From NCBI RefSeq assembly GCF_028201475.1, contig NZ_CP116383.1, forward strand, positions 3,162,001 to 3,226,000: DNA of 64,000 bases, given 5' to 3'. The stretch is from Vibrio sp. SCSIO 43137. Lineage in GTDB: Bacteria; Pseudomonadota; Gammaproteobacteria; Enterobacterales; Vibrionaceae. The position numbers were made by a program, and so were the translations under genes. This document shows, in pieces, positions 61,853 to 64,000 of the stretch (position 1 is its first letter; each line of letters begins with the position of its first letter). The notes beneath the pieces were generated by a model. The model was not told the origin of the DNA and did no database searches. It was given only the letters and a program-made list of their open reading frames with translations.

Positions 61853-62023
61853 ATTTCACTTTCAGCAAAAATCAAGGCCTCCGCTTTCGTGTCACAAAAC
61901 ATTCATATAGCTCAATGACCTCTCAGTTGTAACTGAAAATGGACAGCAAAAAACATTTCTTACAAACAAGCAGTTATGAGTGATACCCTAAAAGCAACAG
62001 TGATAACCCGTAACTAAAACAGC

Positions 62024-62983
62024 ATGCAACCTAAGCCTTTACATGATGCAGAAAATAAAACCGGCCAATTTGAATCCCTCTGGCAAAAAAGGGAGCAAGG
62101 CTATTTTCAGGGGGTCAATAACAAGCAGATCTTCTGGGCCAGCCTGACTTCAGCCAACCATGATAAAGCTGTCGTTATTGTTAATGGTCGTATTGAATCG
62201 GCATGGAAGTATCAGGAGCTGTTTTACGAGCTTTATCATCAGGGTTTTGATGTTTACTCCTTTGATCACAGAGGACAAGGCATGTCAGAAAGGCTGGCGG
62301 ATGACCCTCAGATCGGTCACGTTGGTTTATTCTCAGACTATGTTGAGGATATGGCCTGTGCCCTGAAGCAGTTCAACCTTGCAGGTTATCAGCACAAATT
62401 TATTCTCGCCCATTCTATGGGTGGTGCTATAGCGACACGATACTTACAGAGTCAGCCGGATATTGAGTTTGACGCTATCGCTCTAAGCGCTCCTATGTAC
62501 GGTGTTGATATGCCCTGGTATATGAAGCCGGTAGCGAACTATCTTACTCCGTTAATCACGGCACTGATAAAGCAGCCTTTCTATATCACCAAAAACAAAG
62601 CCTATTTTGCCAAACCTTTCGAGATTAACCCTCTCACCTCCAGCCATACGCGCTATAAATGGTTCCGTGACCTTTATGAAAAAATACCTGAGCTTAAGCT
62701 TGGCGGCCCCAGCGCACGTTGGGTCTGGCAGGGATTAAAGGGAGCAGAACTCTGTATAAAAGAGGCAGATAAAGTCACTATTCCGCTACTACTTTTGCAG
62801 GGAGGTCAGGATAAGATTGTCAGCAATCAGGCACAGACCACTTTTATTAAAAAACTGGCCAAAACCAATCCTGATTGCCGGATGACCATTATCGAGGGCA
62901 GCAGGCATGAAATCTTGTTTGAGTCCGATACGCACAGAGATATTGCCCTAAAAGAAATACTCTCTTTTTTTTCAGCAGCCTAA
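62024..62983 (+). CDS. pldB: Alpha/beta hydrolase, lysophospholipase L2-like
   Basis: The 319 residues have an alpha/beta fold with nucleophile elbow AHSMGGA (near residue 130) and an oxyanion-side FDHRGQGMSE. The late catalytic residues are an Asp in LLQGGQDKIVS and a His in GSRHEILFE. Relatives hydrolyse lysophospholipids. It is located just before yigL, the pldB-yigL order of E. coli, which supports the name. No signal peptide is visible. Confidence 0.85.
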   Translation: MQPKPLHDAENKTGQFESLWQKREQGYFQGVNNKQIFWASLTSANHDKAVVIVNGRIESAWKYQELFYELYHQGFDVYSFDHRGQGMSERLADDPQIGHVGLFSDYVEDMACALKQFNLAGYQHKFILAHSMGGAIATRYLQSQPDIEFDAIALSAPMYGVDMPWYMKPVANYLTPLITALIKQPFYITKNKAYFAKPFEINPLTSSHTRYKWFRDLYEKIPELKLGGPSARWVWQGLKGAELCIKEADKVTIPLLLLQGGQDKIVSNQAQTTFIKKLAKTNPDCRMTIIEGSRHEILFESDTHRDIALKEILSFFSAA

Positions 62984-63065
62984 AAGGGGAAACTAGCCTT
63001 TTCCCTCTTTTCAAAAACAAAATTGCCATACAATAGCGGCAATTCGTTTGTTCTAAGAGGTTTTT

Positions 63066-63884
63066 ATGTCTGCTGACTCTCACTCCCATATCAGAATTGT
63101 TGCTTCGGATCTTGACGGAACCCTGCTTGCTCCCGACCACCAGCTTAGTGAATTAAGTAAGCAGACTCTGAAAAAACTGCACAAGAACGGCTACACCTTT
63201 ATTTTTGCCACCGGCCGCCATCATGTCGATGTAGCGAACATCCGTCAGCAGGTGGGTATACCCGCTTATATGATTACCTCTAACGGGGCCAGAGTTCACG
63301 ATACGGAAGACAAACTGATGTATGGCAAGAACATCGAACCTGATCTGATTCAGCCTATTATTAATATGGCAAAACACGATGATGATATCCGGATTAACCT
63401 GTATCAAAATGATCACTGGCTGCTTAACCGTGAGGATGAAAGGTTAAAAGTATTCCATAAGGAATCTAAGTTTAGTTATCAGCTGTTTGATGTAGACTCT
63501 GCGCCTATTGATGGTGTGGCTAAGATTTTCCTGATTCATGATGATCATGACTACCTTGCAGAATTCGAGCATAAGATTAAGCAGCAGTATGGTAATCAGG
63601 TTAGTGTGGCCTTCTCCGCCCCTGAATGTTTAGAAGTGATGGGGCAGGACGTCTCTAAAGGGGAAGCCCTTGATGCTGTTGCTAGGCATCTGGATATGTC
63701 ACTGAATGAGTGTATTGCCTTCGGCGACGGCATGAACGATGTAGAGATGCTATCCATGGCCGGCAAAGGGCTGATAATGGGTACCGCTCACACCAAAGTA
63801 AAAAATGCACTACCGGATAACGAAGTCATAGGTACTAATGCTGAGCATGCAGTAGCAAAATATCTGACAACTCACTTGTTGTAG
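63066..63884 (+). CDS. yigL: HAD-superfamily (Cof-type) phosphatase, YigL-like
   Basis: The 272 residues have HAD motif I SDLDGTLLAPD, motif II ITSNGAR, motif III Lys and motif IV FGDGMNDVEMLSMAG, with the type IIB cap between. E. coli YigL dephosphorylates pyridoxal phosphate and some sugar phosphates; the same range is likely. It lies downstream of the PldB-like gene. Confidence 0.88.
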   Translation: MSADSHSHIRIVASDLDGTLLAPDHQLSELSKQTLKKLHKNGYTFIFATGRHHVDVANIRQQVGIPAYMITSNGARVHDTEDKLMYGKNIEPDLIQPIINMAKHDDDIRINLYQNDHWLLNREDERLKVFHKESKFSYQLFDVDSAPIDGVAKIFLIHDDHDYLAEFEHKIKQQYGNQVSVAFSAPECLEVMGQDVSKGEALDAVARHLDMSLNECIAFGDGMNDVEMLSMAGKGLIMGTAHTKVKNALPDNEVIGTNAEHAVAKYLTTHLL

Positions 63885-63913
63885 CCTGCTACATTCCCTC
63901 ATCAGATGTAATC

Positions 63914-63938
63914 CAAAAGCAGCCTTGTGCTGCTTTTG
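63914..63938 (+). terminator. Terminator after yigL
   Basis: CAAAAGCAGC/GCTGCTTTTG stem with a short loop. The last 60 bases of the window show no gene start that can be called. Confidence 0.7.
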
Positions 63939-64000
63939 CCATTTTCTACTAAACTTCTTACATCTCTTTATGTCCTAAGGTCTGACTTATAATTTCTCCG

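Overview
The window looks like part of a chromosome from a gamma-proteobacterium of the family Vibrionaceae. The basis is the protein sequences (RpoB numbering matches E. coli through at least residue 516), the enteric/vibrio gene orders (secE-nusG-rplKA-rplJL-rpoB, the four-tRNA-tufB operon, trmA beside btuB, yijD-fabR, ftsYEX-rpoH) and a complete rrn operon. Genus and species cannot be fixed without a database search.

Layout. 1-7937 (minus strand) is the transcription/translation cluster: rpoB (cut by the window edge), rplL, rplJ, rplA, rplK, nusG, secE, tuf, and tRNAs Thr-Gly-Tyr-Thr behind one strong promoter. 8143-13021 holds coaA, birA-murB, a GNAT acetyltransferase and pssA. 13084-27155 is the main accessory block: a complete membrane-bound uptake [NiFe]-hydrogenase operon of the Hyd-2 type (hybOABC), its maturation genes (hybD, a HypC/HybG paralogue, hybE, a degenerate large-subunit homologue resembling HupK, hypABCDEF) and a 50-residue membrane miniprotein. 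A perfect FNR box and a 7-2-7 NarL/NarP-type box lie in its upstream region, fitting anaerobic, nitrate-responsive expression. 27274-33098 (minus) is the rrn operon: promoters P1/P2, 16S, tRNA-Ile, tRNA-Ala, 23S, 5S, tRNA-Asp, terminator.

33288-42813 holds a membrane-anchored RRM protein, murI, btuB with a cobalamin riboswitch, trmA, yijD-fabR, sthA, a methyltransferase next to a Fur-like box, lexA with two SOS boxes, and an Lrp/AsnC regulator. That regulator is divergent from a Gate-domain membrane protein (42930-43868). 44107-56906 is mostly conserved housekeeping: plsB, ubiCA, a FliL-like protein, glpEG, rpoH, ftsYEX, rsmD, yhhL, yhgN, a YecH-like protein and a YhhN-like protein. 57107-61852 (minus) has a small DUF4145-like membrane protein, an acyltransferase and an arsenate-resistance cassette: arsR, a dedicated GAPDH, a dual-specificity-type phosphatase and arsJ, with a palindromic operator ahead of arsR. 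The window ends with a PldB-like lysophospholipase and a YigL-like HAD phosphatase.

How the parts work together. The hydrogenase block is self-contained: structural subunits, Tat signals on both exported Fe-S subunits, endopeptidase, chaperones and the full CN/CO and nickel insertion machinery. The arsenic cassette is also self-contained. GAPDH would make 1-arseno-3-phosphoglycerate, ArsJ would export it, and ArsR would sense arsenite. The role of the phosphatase in that cassette is the least explained part of the window, together with the HupK-like protein and the 50-residue miniprotein of the hydrogenase operon.
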